DNA from: Spirosoma sp. SC4-14
GTDB taxonomy: Bacteria > Bacteroidota > Bacteroidia > Cytophagales > Spirosomataceae
Direction: 5' to 3'
DNA length: 64,000 nt
Assembly (NCBI RefSeq): GCF_037201965.1
Contig: NZ_CP147518.1
Location: forward strand, 557,001 to 621,000
Position 1 is the first letter of the stretch. The number at the start of each line of letters is the position of its first letter. Of this stretch, positions 28,155 to 37,307 are shown piece after piece. The translations under genes were made by a program, and so were the position numbers. Under the pieces are notes generated by a model. That model was not told the origin of the DNA. It worked only from the letters and a program-made list of their open reading frames with translations, and did no database searches.

Positions 28155-29291
28155 ATGGCGGTTATTCGGTCGTCTATTGCCTGCAATCTGGAGTCGAATG
28201 TATTGGCAGCGTCGATTCCTTTGTTTGAGTCGGAGCGCGTTCAGGCTATTGAGTGGTCGTTCGATACGTTATACCAGCAGGAGCAGCTACCCGAATGGTT
28301 TATTGAATTACTGACAGCATTCGGTCGCGAAAACCGTTTAATTGGTCATGGTGTTTTCTTCTCTCTTTTCTCCGGGAAATGGTTGCCGCAGCAGCAGGAA
28401 TGGCTTGTTTGGCTTAATGCTGTGTCGAATCAGTACACCTTCGATCATATCACCGAGCACTTTGGGTTTCTGACCGGAAAGGATTTTCATCGGGGGGCAC
28501 CACTTAGCGTTCCGTTTACGGCATCAACGCTGGCTTTAGGGCAGGATCGACTCCGCCGATTGCAGCATGCCTGCCAGTGCCCGGTTGGGCTCGAAAACCT
28601 GGCCTTCGCCTATACGCCCGACGATGTGAAAATGCACGGCGAATTTCTGAACCGATTGCTGGAACCCGTCAACGGTTTTATTATCCTTGATCTGCATAAT
28701 TTCTACTGCCAGCTCCATAATTTCAATCTGGCGGTCGATGAATTACTTCGATTATACCCACTCGATCGTGTTCGCGAAATTCATCTGTCGGGTGGGAGCT
28801 GGAGCGAATCGTTAAGTAAACCCGAGCAAAAAATCAGGCGTGACACACACGATGGAGCCGTACCTGCATCGGTTTTCGAATTACTGGAAACAGCCATACC
28901 ACTTTGCCCGAATCTTCGCTATGTAGTGCTCGAACAACTAGGAGTCAGTCTGGCTACCGAAACCAGCCGGGCACAGTTTCAGCGCGATTTTTTCAGGATG
29001 GATGCCATTATCCGGGCCTGTGAACAGCAGCGGAATAAAACGGATCTGCAATTGTTTAGCCCTGGGTTCTTGTTCAATTTCGATCAGACTCCGATAGAAG
29101 ATGATGACCTACACGAGCAGCAGAGAGAGCTTTCGCAGATTCTGGAATCGGCCGATGATTACCAACAGGCGGCCGATCAACTGGCCAAATCCAGTCTGGC
29201 CAATTCCGACTGGCATATAGAATTATGGGAGCCGCACATGCTCGAAACGGCTATTGCCATTGCCCGGAAGTGGAAAAATGGATTTACGTAA
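28155..29291 (+). CDS. DUF692/MNIO-family multinuclear iron oxidative enzyme with C-terminal extension
   Basis: A 378-residue member of the DUF692 family (MbnB, TglH, ChrH, BufB), TIM-barrel enzymes with two or three irons that rebuild Cys residues in precursor peptides. Motifs in order: GHGVFFSL (H65), FDHITEHFGF (D97, E101, H102), GLENLAF (E147), ILDLHNFYCQLHNF (D179, N182, H188), EIHLSGG (H210), RDTHDGAVP (D230, H232) and VVLEQLG (E260); all expected ligand positions look occupied. The usual family length is about 270-300, so residues about 280-378 are extra. This part includes LHEQQRELSQILESADDYQQAADQL, helical and faintly like the start of DUF2063-type partner proteins. No separate partner gene follows. 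Family call is strong; the chemistry done here is unknown. Confidence 0.88.
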   Translation: MAVIRSSIACNLESNVLAASIPLFESERVQAIEWSFDTLYQQEQLPEWFIELLTAFGRENRLIGHGVFFSLFSGKWLPQQQEWLVWLNAVSNQYTFDHITEHFGFLTGKDFHRGAPLSVPFTASTLALGQDRLRRLQHACQCPVGLENLAFAYTPDDVKMHGEFLNRLLEPVNGFIILDLHNFYCQLHNFNLAVDELLRLYPLDRVREIHLSGGSWSESLSKPEQKIRRDTHDGAVPASVFELLETAIPLCPNLRYVVLEQLGVSLATETSRAQFQRDFFRMDAIIRACEQQRNKTDLQLFSPGFLFNFDQTPIEDDDLHEQQRELSQILESADDYQQAADQLAKSSLANSDWHIELWEPHMLETAIAIARKWKNGFT

Positions 29292-29418
29292 GTAGGAGAG
29301 CTAGTCGATTTTGTTCGATAAATCAAATTAATAGGCTGATTCGGAAATAGTTTAGAACACAGCTAGACTTTGGTGGTTAATTTAGGGTAAAGAACATACC
29401 ACCAACACCTAACTGGGA

Positions 29419-31011
29419 ATGCTTCAACAACGTTCGAGTGGCCTGCTGCTTCACATTACATCGCTTCCTTCGGCGCATGGCGTCGGTGATTTAGGGCCGG
29501 AAGCCTATCGCTTTGCCGATTTTTTACACGCATCCGGACAAACCTATTGGCAGATTCTTCCGCTTTCACCAGTCGACCCTGGGGCCGGGTTTTCGCCCTA
29601 TAGCAGTCCATCGGCTTTTGCCGGAAACCCGCTGCTGATTAGCCTGGAAAAGCTGGTTGAGGAAAATTTGTTGAATCAGGACGATTTGTCGGTATTCAAT
29701 GAACTACCCATTCGCGACGTGTCGATTAGTGAAGCGCCAACAGTGTCTAGTGATTCGGCATCGAGTGTGCTGGCAGGGCCACTTATTATTGCTCCCTCTA
29801 CACTTCATGCGGCCTGGATCAAAAAACGACCTTTGCTGCAACTGGCTGCCGAAGCTTTTCTGCAGAATGCAACACCTGCCCAGCGAAGCGATTATGAGCG
29901 GTTTTGCGGCTGGCACGCGGAGTGGCTAAACGATTATGCGCTGTTTACGGCCATGCAGGAACAAACAGGCGAATCGACCTGGATACGCTGGCCGGAAGAC
30001 GTTGTCCGGCGTGACCCCGACGCGCTGGCCAGAGAGACGACGTTGCTCAGGGAGCAGATTGAGGTGACCAAAGTGCTGCAATACTTCTTTTTGCGGCAGT
30101 GGAACGAACTGGTTGCGTATTGCTACGAACGGAAGATTCACATCATTGGCGATATCCCTATTTATGTGCAGTTCAATAGCGCCGATGTCTGGGCAAATCC
30201 GCACCTGTTTAAGCTTGACGATAATTTTCAACCTTTGTATGTAGCCGGAGCTCCGCCCGATTATTTTAGCGAATATGGGCAGCGCTGGGGCAACCCCATT
30301 TACAACTGGGCAGCGCATGAGCAGACGGGCTTTGCCTGGTGGATTCATCGAATACGGCATCAAATGTCGCTCTATAGCCTGACCCGGCTCGATCACTTCC
30401 TGGGCTTTGCCGTTTATTGGGAAATACCCGCCAGCGAACCAACGGCTAAAGTTGGTGAATGGGTAAAGGCACCCATAGAGTCCTTCATGCATGCCATGTA
30501 CCGCCAGTTTGTCCACCTGCCTGTTATTGCCGAAGATTTGGGTACACGTACGGCCGATTTACAGCCCCATTTGCGGCATTATGGCATTCCGGGTATGCGG
30601 GTGATTCAATTTAGCTTTAGCGACGACTTGCCCACATCGACTCATGCGGTTCATAATCATACCGAAAACGTGGTGGTTTATTCGGGAACGCACGACAACA
30701 ATACAACCCTGGGCTGGTATCATGAAGCACCCGAAGAAACTCGCCAAAAACTCGACGATTACTTCGGTATACCCATAACCAGCGACAATGTGGTCGATCA
30801 GGTTTGCCGATTAACGATGCAGTCGGTGGCTCGGCTGGCCATTATACCTGTGCAGGACATTCTGAAACTGGACGAAGCGAGCCGGATGAATACGCCCGGA
30901 TTTGGTGGGCGGAGCTGGCAATGGCGGCTATTGCCTGGCCAACTGACCGACGATGTAGCTGAGCAACTACTTAAATTAACCAAAATGACGGGTAGAGCCG
31001 AAGGTTCGTAA
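29419..31011 (+). CDS. malQ: 4-alpha-glucanotransferase
   Basis: Amylomaltase of family GH77, which transfers alpha-1,4-glucan segments in maltodextrin and glycogen metabolism in the cytoplasm. The 530 residues include RSSGLLLHITSLPS, SPYSSPSAFAGNPLLI, the nucleophile Asp in TRLDHFLGF, the acid/base Glu in VIAEDLGT and SGTHDNNTTLGWY, all intact. It follows the MNIO gene by 127 bases and is probably transcribed separately. It converges on the aldo/keto reductase across a hairpin. Confidence 0.95.
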   Translation: MLQQRSSGLLLHITSLPSAHGVGDLGPEAYRFADFLHASGQTYWQILPLSPVDPGAGFSPYSSPSAFAGNPLLISLEKLVEENLLNQDDLSVFNELPIRDVSISEAPTVSSDSASSVLAGPLIIAPSTLHAAWIKKRPLLQLAAEAFLQNATPAQRSDYERFCGWHAEWLNDYALFTAMQEQTGESTWIRWPEDVVRRDPDALARETTLLREQIEVTKVLQYFFLRQWNELVAYCYERKIHIIGDIPIYVQFNSADVWANPHLFKLDDNFQPLYVAGAPPDYFSEYGQRWGNPIYNWAAHEQTGFAWWIHRIRHQMSLYSLTRLDHFLGFAVYWEIPASEPTAKVGEWVKAPIESFMHAMYRQFVHLPVIAEDLGTRTADLQPHLRHYGIPGMRVIQFSFSDDLPTSTHAVHNHTENVVVYSGTHDNNTTLGWYHEAPEETRQKLDDYFGIPITSDNVVDQVCRLTMQSVARLAIIPVQDILKLDEASRMNTPGFGGRSWQWRLLPGQLTDDVAEQLLKLTKMTGRAEGS

Positions 31012-31033
31012 TTTTAGACAAGATGCTGGAATG

Positions 31034-31063
31034 GCCCGCAACGATCAGAACATCCTTGCGGGC
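31034..31063. terminator. bidirectional hairpin terminator
   Basis: GCCCGCAA (31034-31041) pairs with TTGCGGGC (31056-31063), followed by a T-rich stretch, between the convergent malQ and aldo/keto reductase genes. Confidence 0.6.
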
Positions 31064-31070
31064 TCGTTTA

Positions 31071-32063
31071 TTATACCAGTTCGAGCTGGCCGATTTGCTG
31101 ATTGATGACGTTCAGCTCATCGGGTGAGAGGGTAACGGCAATGGCTTTTGCATTCTGAACGGCCTGTTCGGTATTGCGAGCGCCAACCAGGGCTGCCGTA
31201 ATGCCGGGTTGCTCAATGGTCCATCGGATAACCAACTGGCTCAGGCTGGCGTTTTTTTCGTCGGCCAGGGGTTTTAGCGTTTCCAGAAAAGCATCGACTC
31301 TGGCAATATTCTCCGGCTTAAAGAAACGATAGTTGACTCGGTGATCGCCTTCGGCAAACTGATGGCCCGGTTTAATTTTTCCGGTTAGCAGCCCGCGTTC
31401 CATTGGGCTATAGGCCAGAATCCCTTTTGTGTGTTCAAGGCAGTAAGGAACCACTGCATCATTTATGGCCTGATTCAACATACTGAACGGAACCTGATTT
31501 GATGCCAGCTTAACCACCGTTTCGGCCTGTTGCATTTGCTCAACAGTATAATTACTAACCCCCGCCTGACGGACCTTGCCCTGTTCGATCAGACGCAAAA
31601 CGGCTTCCATGCTTTCGTCAATAGGTGTCGATTTGTTGGGCCAGTGCATCTGGTAGAGATCAATGTAGTCGGTGCCCAGGCGTTTGAGGCTATCTTCGCA
31701 TTCTTTCATAATGCTTTCCTTACCCGTATAACGATAAATGTCGATGGGATTGCCTGCATTGTCCTGACTTTTGAAGCCAAAATCGCCTTTGGCCAGATCC
31801 CAACGCATACCGTATTTAGTCAGAATCTGTACCTTGTCGCGCGGGAGGTCTTTAATAGCTTCGCCTACAATTTCTTCGCTGGTACCCTGCCCATAAACTG
31901 GAGCCGTGTCTATGGAGGTTACGCCTAAATCATACGATGCCCTGATGGCGTCGACGGCCTCTTTACGTTCGGTACCGCCCCACATCCAGCCACCAGCGGC
32001 CCAGGCTCCAAATGTGATAACCGAAAGTTGTAAGTCAGAATCGCCCAGTTGTCTGTAGTTCAT
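31071..32063 (-). CDS. Aldo/keto reductase
   Basis: A 330-residue NADPH-dependent aldo/keto reductase, beginning at the ATG at 32063 (MNYRQLGDSDLQLS). Seen: the catalytic tetrad region SIDTAPVYGQGTSEE with the Asp and Tyr, ILTKYGMRW with the Lys, YQMHWPNKST with the His and a late VGARNTEQ cofactor loop. The sequence resembles the YajO/Tas or IolS group. Substrate unknown; it stands alone as a single gene. Confidence 0.9.
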   Translation of the reverse strand: MNYRQLGDSDLQLSVITFGAWAAGGWMWGGTERKEAVDAIRASYDLGVTSIDTAPVYGQGTSEEIVGEAIKDLPRDKVQILTKYGMRWDLAKGDFGFKSQDNAGNPIDIYRYTGKESIMKECEDSLKRLGTDYIDLYQMHWPNKSTPIDESMEAVLRLIEQGKVRQAGVSNYTVEQMQQAETVVKLASNQVPFSMLNQAINDAVVPYCLEHTKGILAYSPMERGLLTGKIKPGHQFAEGDHRVNYRFFKPENIARVDAFLETLKPLADEKNASLSQLVIRWTIEQPGITAALVGARNTEQAVQNAKAIAVTLSPDELNVINQQIGQLELV

Positions 32064-32262
32064 GTGTGATTGATAAATGATGAAATCCTTCCTGTAAAGT
32101 GAAAATAAGCTCACTTTGTTGCTACCCAGCGTTTGCAGAAAGGAAAGAGTACGCTGATATTCGCCGATAAAAGCGGAAGTTCGCAGAAAAATAATTTTCT
32201 GATCGTTTTTAAGCCGGAAATTCCTGCGAACACTAACTATCTGTCACTGACGTTTCTATTGC

Positions 32263-35200
32263 ATGTCATCTTTATTTTTCTGGTCGGCGTGGAGCCGGAA
32301 TACCCGGTTTTCCTACGTTGCTAGTCTTCTTTGTGTTCTGGGTAGTCTGATTCTGTTTCTTATAGCCTGGATACGGGGTTTGCATAACGTGGTTCGGTGG
32401 GACGTCCTGAGCGAACTGAATGAGTTGCCCACTACCTTTCGAACGTTTTCCGATGGGCTGTTCAATTTTCCGCTCCGGGCCAAAGCCTATGCCGTTTCCG
32501 AACAGTTTGTCGCATCGGCTATGCAAATCGAACCGGCGGTAGCAACAATTTTTCTGATTGGAGTCTGTGTTGGCTTTGTGTTGCTGATTAGCGCCCTAAC
32601 GCGTTTCGACCGGGTTCGGTATTTGATCAGTATGGCCATTCTGATTCTGGGGCTGGCATTTTTCCGGTGGGAAATGCTCGAAATTCCAGGCCTGGGCGGA
32701 AACTATCTGTTCCTGATTCTTGCCTTTTTGTTTGGCTCTGTCAGTTATTATTTCCACGCGTTTCGGGCCGATCATCCCATTACAATCCGATTGGCAGCAT
32801 TCGGATTGCTGACCCTTGTTGTTGTTGTGCTATTGAGTATTCTGACGCCAGTCGCTTTTCCGGCTATGATTGTGGTGAGTTATGGCTTGCCCGTATTGCT
32901 GGTTATCAGTATTGGATTTATCTTTTTTATCGCTCCCGAAATTATTGCCGGACTGGTCTGGATTACGTCGGCTGGCCGGTCAGAAACCAATGCCGTTCAG
33001 GTTGGCCAGCGCCGGGCATTAGGGATCAACAATTTTCTGTTCGTAAGTTTTTTGTATCTGATCAATCTGGTACTTATCTGGCTGAAAAACACTAAATACA
33101 TCGATTGGGATGTGCTGTCGATTAGTCCGTTTATTGTGTATCTGGTGTCGGTAACGCTGGGGATATGGGGTTTCCGCCGGCTGCTGGATCAGCAGGAAAC
33201 CGTTTCGTTTCGCGACGCAGGCGCGTATCTGTATGCCGGGCTGGCCTTGCTGGCAACCCTAACGATGGCTTTTGCATTTGCCACAGCTAACGACCCACTG
33301 GTGGAGATGTTTGAAGATGTTATTGTATACACACATCTGGCAATGGGTTTGTGTTTTGTGATCTATACTGTCATTAACTTCTACCCAATTTATCAGCAAA
33401 ATCTGCCCGTTTATCGGATACTATACAAACCCAAACGCCTTGAACTTAGCCTGTTCCGTATCATTGGTGTCTTTGCGATTGCGGGGCTGCTGGCGTCGGG
33501 TGGCCTGATTACGTTTAGGCAGGGGGTTGCGGGCTACTACAATGGCCTGGCCGATTATTATACTGCTAGTCAGGAATCGGCATCGGCCAATGCGTTCTAT
33601 AATCTGGCGCTGGAGCAGGAGTTTCAGAACCATAAATCAAACTACTCGCTGGCTTCGCAGGCGCTGGCACAGAATAACCAGACGGCTGCCGCTTTTTATT
33701 TTCAACAGGCCCTTCTGAAACAACCTAATCCGCAGGATTATGCGGGTCTTAGTCAGGCCTATCTGCAAACTGACTTATTCTTTGAAGCCGTGAAGGCGCT
33801 GCAACGTGGTTTGCGGGCTTTTCCGCATAGTGGCGAATTGCAGAATAATCTGGGGTATCTCTACGCCCGAACGAGTGTTGCCGACTCGGCCTATTATTAC
33901 CTCAAATCGGCTACCGACAATGCTGGTCGACGGGAAGTGCCGGAGTCGAATTTGCTGGCATTTTATGCGCGAAATCCGCGCGTATTGCTGGCCGATTCGA
34001 CGCTGATGGAGCATACCGATAAATTTACCTACGAGTCGTATCAGGCGAATGCACTGGCTTTGCGGATGGTAGCGCAGACCGATACTACTCAGCCCATTAC
34101 CCCCGAATGGCTCAATACAGACTTGGTTAATCAGGGGTTAAGTGTAGGCCGATTTGCCAGTCTGTATAATTATTCACTCAGTGCTCAACGGCCCGATACA
34201 AGCCTGGCCAGAACACTACAGCGGCTAATTCGCGAACCGGCCAATCAGGATTTTGGTGACGATTTGTTGCTGGCCCGTGCCGTAGCCGAATATGACCGGC
34301 ACAACCACACCGACGCCTTCAACCTGATTAGCGAACTGGCCGAAGGTGACCAGCAGCATGGAGCATCCTATCGTTCTCTGACCGGTATGTGGCTAATGGA
34401 GCAAGGTCTGTACCGGCGGGCGGCTGAACAATTTGGCTATAATGCAGATACAACGTCAATATATTATCGGGCACTGGCATTCACAAAGGCCAACGATCTG
34501 GCACTGGCGCAGGGGCTTTGGGAAACGGCCTCCAAAGCAGACCCGGCCATAACAATGCTGAAGCAGGTTCTATATGAGGAGCGGAAGCCAGAAACCGATC
34601 TGGAAAAGGCCTTTTATGTACTCTACCGAGTCGACGACCGAAACCGGGGAGCCTACTGGGAAACCATTCAGAACCCGAGTCTGAAAACGGTAGCGGGAGT
34701 GGCCTTAACAAACGATTTTCTGGATCAATTGCAATGGCGCAATGCGCAACTGGTACTGGCCGGGCTACCCGACTCTGTGCAGGTTAGTCCGTTGGCTACC
34801 TCCATGCGCACCGTAGCTGCCATTCGGCTGGCCGCGTTCCGGCGGAGTGTTGGAGCAGCCGAAGCCATGGCTCAAAAAGCAGTTTTGCCCCAGTTTGAAG
34901 CCCAACGCGATTACTGGCTTGGGCAAACGTATGAACGTACCCGCCAGCTTGCCCAAGCGCAGACGTTTTATCGCCAGGCGGTGCAACTTGCCCCGCTCAA
35001 TGCGCAGATCGTGTCGGCAACGGCGCAGCTACAGGCGCAACAGAAACAATCCAGAGAGGCTTATGATCTGGTTGTTCGGGCGTTGCCGTTCAACGAAGAT
35101 AAACCCGAACTACTCAAAACCTACATCAGTTTGTGCCTTGATCTGAGCCTGCGCGACTATGCCGAAACAGGTCTTACAAAGTTGCAGGCTGCCGCAACTC

Positions 35201-35283
35201 CTGCCGATTATCAGGCGTTTCTGACAATTTATCAGGAAAAACTGGCGTCAATCGAAAACAGCCGCCAAAAATTCGTGCAATAA
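32263..35283 (+). CDS. Large membrane protein with C-terminal TPR repeats
   Basis: A 1006-residue protein in two halves. Residues about 15-420 hold 10-11 transmembrane helices with no recognised catalytic motif. Residues about 430-1000 are tetratricopeptide-like helical repeats (for example ASANAFYNLALEQEF, QTAAAFYFQQALLKQPN, GELQNNLGYLYARTSVADSAYYYLKSA), presumably extracytoplasmic or cytoplasmic scaffolding. I do not recognise the combination as a named family. It is followed 107 bases later by a small protein gene. Confidence 0.75.
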   Translation: MSSLFFWSAWSRNTRFSYVASLLCVLGSLILFLIAWIRGLHNVVRWDVLSELNELPTTFRTFSDGLFNFPLRAKAYAVSEQFVASAMQIEPAVATIFLIGVCVGFVLLISALTRFDRVRYLISMAILILGLAFFRWEMLEIPGLGGNYLFLILAFLFGSVSYYFHAFRADHPITIRLAAFGLLTLVVVVLLSILTPVAFPAMIVVSYGLPVLLVISIGFIFFIAPEIIAGLVWITSAGRSETNAVQVGQRRALGINNFLFVSFLYLINLVLIWLKNTKYIDWDVLSISPFIVYLVSVTLGIWGFRRLLDQQETVSFRDAGAYLYAGLALLATLTMAFAFATANDPLVEMFEDVIVYTHLAMGLCFVIYTVINFYPIYQQNLPVYRILYKPKRLELSLFRIIGVFAIAGLLASGGLITFRQGVAGYYNGLADYYTASQESASANAFYNLALEQEFQNHKSNYSLASQALAQNNQTAAAFYFQQALLKQPNPQDYAGLSQAYLQTDLFFEAVKALQRGLRAFPHSGELQNNLGYLYARTSVADSAYYYLKSATDNAGRREVPESNLLAFYARNPRVLLADSTLMEHTDKFTYESYQANALALRMVAQTDTTQPITPEWLNTDLVNQGLSVGRFASLYNYSLSAQRPDTSLARTLQRLIREPANQDFGDDLLLARAVAEYDRHNHTDAFNLISELAEGDQQHGASYRSLTGMWLMEQGLYRRAAEQFGYNADTTSIYYRALAFTKANDLALAQGLWETASKADPAITMLKQVLYEERKPETDLEKAFYVLYRVDDRNRGAYWETIQNPSLKTVAGVALTNDFLDQLQWRNAQLVLAGLPDSVQVSPLATSMRTVAAIRLAAFRRSVGAAEAMAQKAVLPQFEAQRDYWLGQTYERTRQLAQAQTFYRQAVQLAPLNAQIVSATAQLQAQQKQSREAYDLVVRALPFNEDKPELLKTYISLCLDLSLRDYAETGLTKLQAAATPADYQAFLTIYQEKLASIENSRQKFVQ

Positions 35284-35390
35284 GTTAGCTTTGTTAGAAA
35301 TAGATTTTTCGTTCGTAGCTGGGCAAGGGGTCAAACCTTATCCTGGAAACAAAAGTATCTGCACGAGTTCAATCTAACCTGAGCTGGAGT

Positions 35391-35918
35391 ATGGATCGGA
35401 AATTAAGCTGGCTGAAAGAAGCCTTTAGCCGCGATGTGGTGATTGTGCAGGACGGGCAGATTGTGGGTGGAATGCACCGCAATTTTGCCAGCCGGGATGT
35501 AGAGGCCAGCCTGAAAAGTACACATTTACAATTCGATGTTCAGGGCTTTATTGTGCATTCGGTCAAGATTTACGATCTGAATAACAATAACCAGATTGTT
35601 GGCCAGATCGATTTTTCGTTTGGCAAACGGGCCGAGCTGAAGTTAACCACGGGCGAAAGCTATCTCTGGAAACGCCATAATGTGTTGATGCGCGAATGGG
35701 ATATGATTCGCGAAAGACCCGATGGCTTTCCCGAAAAAGAAATCGTCAGTTATGAGCTGACCCGCAAGTTTTTTCAGGATGCTGGCGATATTGAAATTAA
35801 TGAAGAGATACCCGCCACCACCATTCATCTTGTTGTACTGACCGGATTATTTATTCGAAATTATTTTCAGCGTCGTCGCCGTCTTGTTGCCGGAGCAGCG
35901 GTTGTTGCTTCCCGATAA
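35391..35918 (+). CDS. Hypothetical protein with C-terminal hydrophobic helix
   Basis: A 175-residue protein I do not recognise with certainty. The body alternates short beta strands (RDVVIVQDGQIVGGM, FIVHSVKIYDLNNNNQIVGQIDFSFG, AELKLTTGESYLWKRH), which recalls the LURP-one/tubby-like fold, then a hydrophobic segment near residues 145-157 and an Arg-rich QRRRRL tail. It precedes the LolD-like ATPase by 15 bases and is probably co-transcribed. Confidence 0.5.
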   Translation: MDRKLSWLKEAFSRDVVIVQDGQIVGGMHRNFASRDVEASLKSTHLQFDVQGFIVHSVKIYDLNNNNQIVGQIDFSFGKRAELKLTTGESYLWKRHNVLMREWDMIRERPDGFPEKEIVSYELTRKFFQDAGDIEINEEIPATTIHLVVLTGLFIRNYFQRRRRLVAGAAVVASR

Positions 35919-35933
35919 TCTCCTTTATGAGAC

Positions 35934-36656
35934 ATGAATATTATTGAAACCCGGAATATTGCCAAACGGTACGTAATGGGCGCCGAAGTTGTGGAAGCGC
36001 TGAAGTCTATTACCATCAGCATTCAGAAAGGCGAATACGTAGCCTTTATGGGCCCGTCGGGGTCTGGGAAATCTACACTGATGAATATTGTTGGGTGCCT
36101 CGATTCACCAACGTCAGGGCAATATATTCTTAATGGGCAGGACGTTAGCGGAATGGGCGAAAACGAACTCGCCGAGGTTCGCAATAAAGAAATTGGCTTC
36201 GTTTTCCAGACCTTCAACCTGCTGCCCCGTCAGTCATCGCTCGAAAATGTAGCTTTGCCCCTTATTTATGCCGGTTATAGCAAAGCCGACCGCACAGAAA
36301 AGGCAATGCAGGCGCTCAAAAACGTTGGGTTAGAGAACCGCGCGGGCCACCGGCCCAATGAACTGTCGGGGGGGCAGCGGCAGCGGGTGGCCGTAGCGCG
36401 TGCACTGGTCAATGACCCCAGTATTCTGCTGGCCGATGAACCAACCGGCAACCTCGATACGAAGACTTCATACGAGATTATGGACCTTTTCGATCAGATT
36501 CATAGCAAAGGAAATACGGTAATTATGGTGACACACGAAGAAGATATTGCCGAATATGCCCACCGGATTATCCGCCTGCGTGATGGCCTGATCGAAACTG
36601 ATCGTGTTAACACCAATATCCGTAAAGCCAATGCCCTGATGCAGTCGCTGGAATAA
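35934..36656 (+). CDS. ABC transporter ATP-binding protein (LolD/MacB-like)
   Basis: A 240-residue ATPase with Walker [11 protein letters not shown]-loop [10 protein letters not shown], signature [15 protein letters not shown], Walker [13 protein letters not shown] and H-loop VTHEED. The sequence falls in the MacB/LolD/FtsE group that drives MacB-type permeases handling lipoproteins, peptides or efflux. No permease gene is adjacent, so the partner must be elsewhere. Confidence 0.9.
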   Translation: MNIIETRNIAKRYVMGAEVVEALKSITISIQKGEYVAFMGPSGSGKSTLMNIVGCLDSPTSGQYILNGQDVSGMGENELAEVRNKEIGFVFQTFNLLPRQSSLENVALPLIYAGYSKADRTEKAMQALKNVGLENRAGHRPNELSGGQRQRVAVARALVNDPSILLADEPTGNLDTKTSYEIMDLFDQIHSKGNTVIMVTHEEDIAEYAHRIIRLRDGLIETDRVNTNIRKANALMQSLE

Positions 36657-36733
36657 GCTATACGGAAGTAGATTTGATAGCAATGGCTCTTCCTACTATT
36701 TAGTAGTATATTGAGCCGTAATCCGTTAAACCT

Positions 36734-37225
36734 ATGCTTCGTAATATCCTTATTGGCCTATTGGTAGTGCTGGTGCTTATTCAGTTTATCCGGCCCGAGA
36801 AAAACCAGTCTAGTGGGCCATCGCCTAACGACATTGCCACAAAATACACAGTTCCGACCGATGTGCAGCACGTGTTGAGCCGGTCTTGTTACGACTGCCA
36901 TTCCAACAATACAACTTATCCGTGGTATGATAATATTCAACCCATAGCGTGGTGGCTGGCCCATCATATTGAGGAAGGGAAAGACGAATTGAACTTCTCC
37001 GAATTTGCGACCTATTCGCCCAAAAGAGCCAGACATAAGCTGGAAGAAGTAGGAGAGGCCGTTACGGACGGCTGGATGCCGTTAGAGTCGTATCTCTGGA
37101 TTCATCACGATGCGAAACTTAGCCCGGAGAATGCCAAACTCATCGCCAATTGGGCTAGTCAGTTGCGGAACCAGATTCCGGCACCAGCCGATGAAAAAGA
37201 AGAACATCATCACGAAGAACATTAA
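36734..37225 (+). CDS. Heme-binding domain protein
   Basis: A 163-residue periplasmic protein with an N-terminal membrane anchor or signal (residues 3-19) and a haem-binding domain: CYDCH (C52, C55, H56), followed by NNTTYPWYDNIQPIAWWLAHHIEEGK and a second conserved stretch WMPLESYLWIHHDAKLS. The CxxCH should bind heme covalently. A His/Glu-rich tail (EEHHHEEH) ends the protein. It converges on the heme operon. Confidence 0.85.
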   Translation: MLRNILIGLLVVLVLIQFIRPEKNQSSGPSPNDIATKYTVPTDVQHVLSRSCYDCHSNNTTYPWYDNIQPIAWWLAHHIEEGKDELNFSEFATYSPKRARHKLEEVGEAVTDGWMPLESYLWIHHDAKLSPENAKLIANWASQLRNQIPAPADEKEEHHHEEH

Positions 37226-37230
37226 GTTGA

Positions 37231-37297
37231 GTGTCCACATAGACACAGAGGCCACAGAGAAATTAAAACTCTGTGGCCTCTGTGTCTATGTGGACAC
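37231..37297. terminator. bidirectional terminator, 29-bp perfect stem
   Basis: Arms 37231-37259 and 37269-37297 are perfectly complementary around a 9-base loop, between the convergent heme-binding protein and hmuS genes. Within each arm the motif CACAGAG/CACAGAG recurs. Confidence 0.8.
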
Positions 37298-37307
37298 TAG
37301 CAACTGT

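Noticed and set aside
32133-32324. 63-residue ORF upstream of the TPR membrane protein
   Set aside because: Overlaps the start of the TPR gene in another frame and occupies its probable promoter region.
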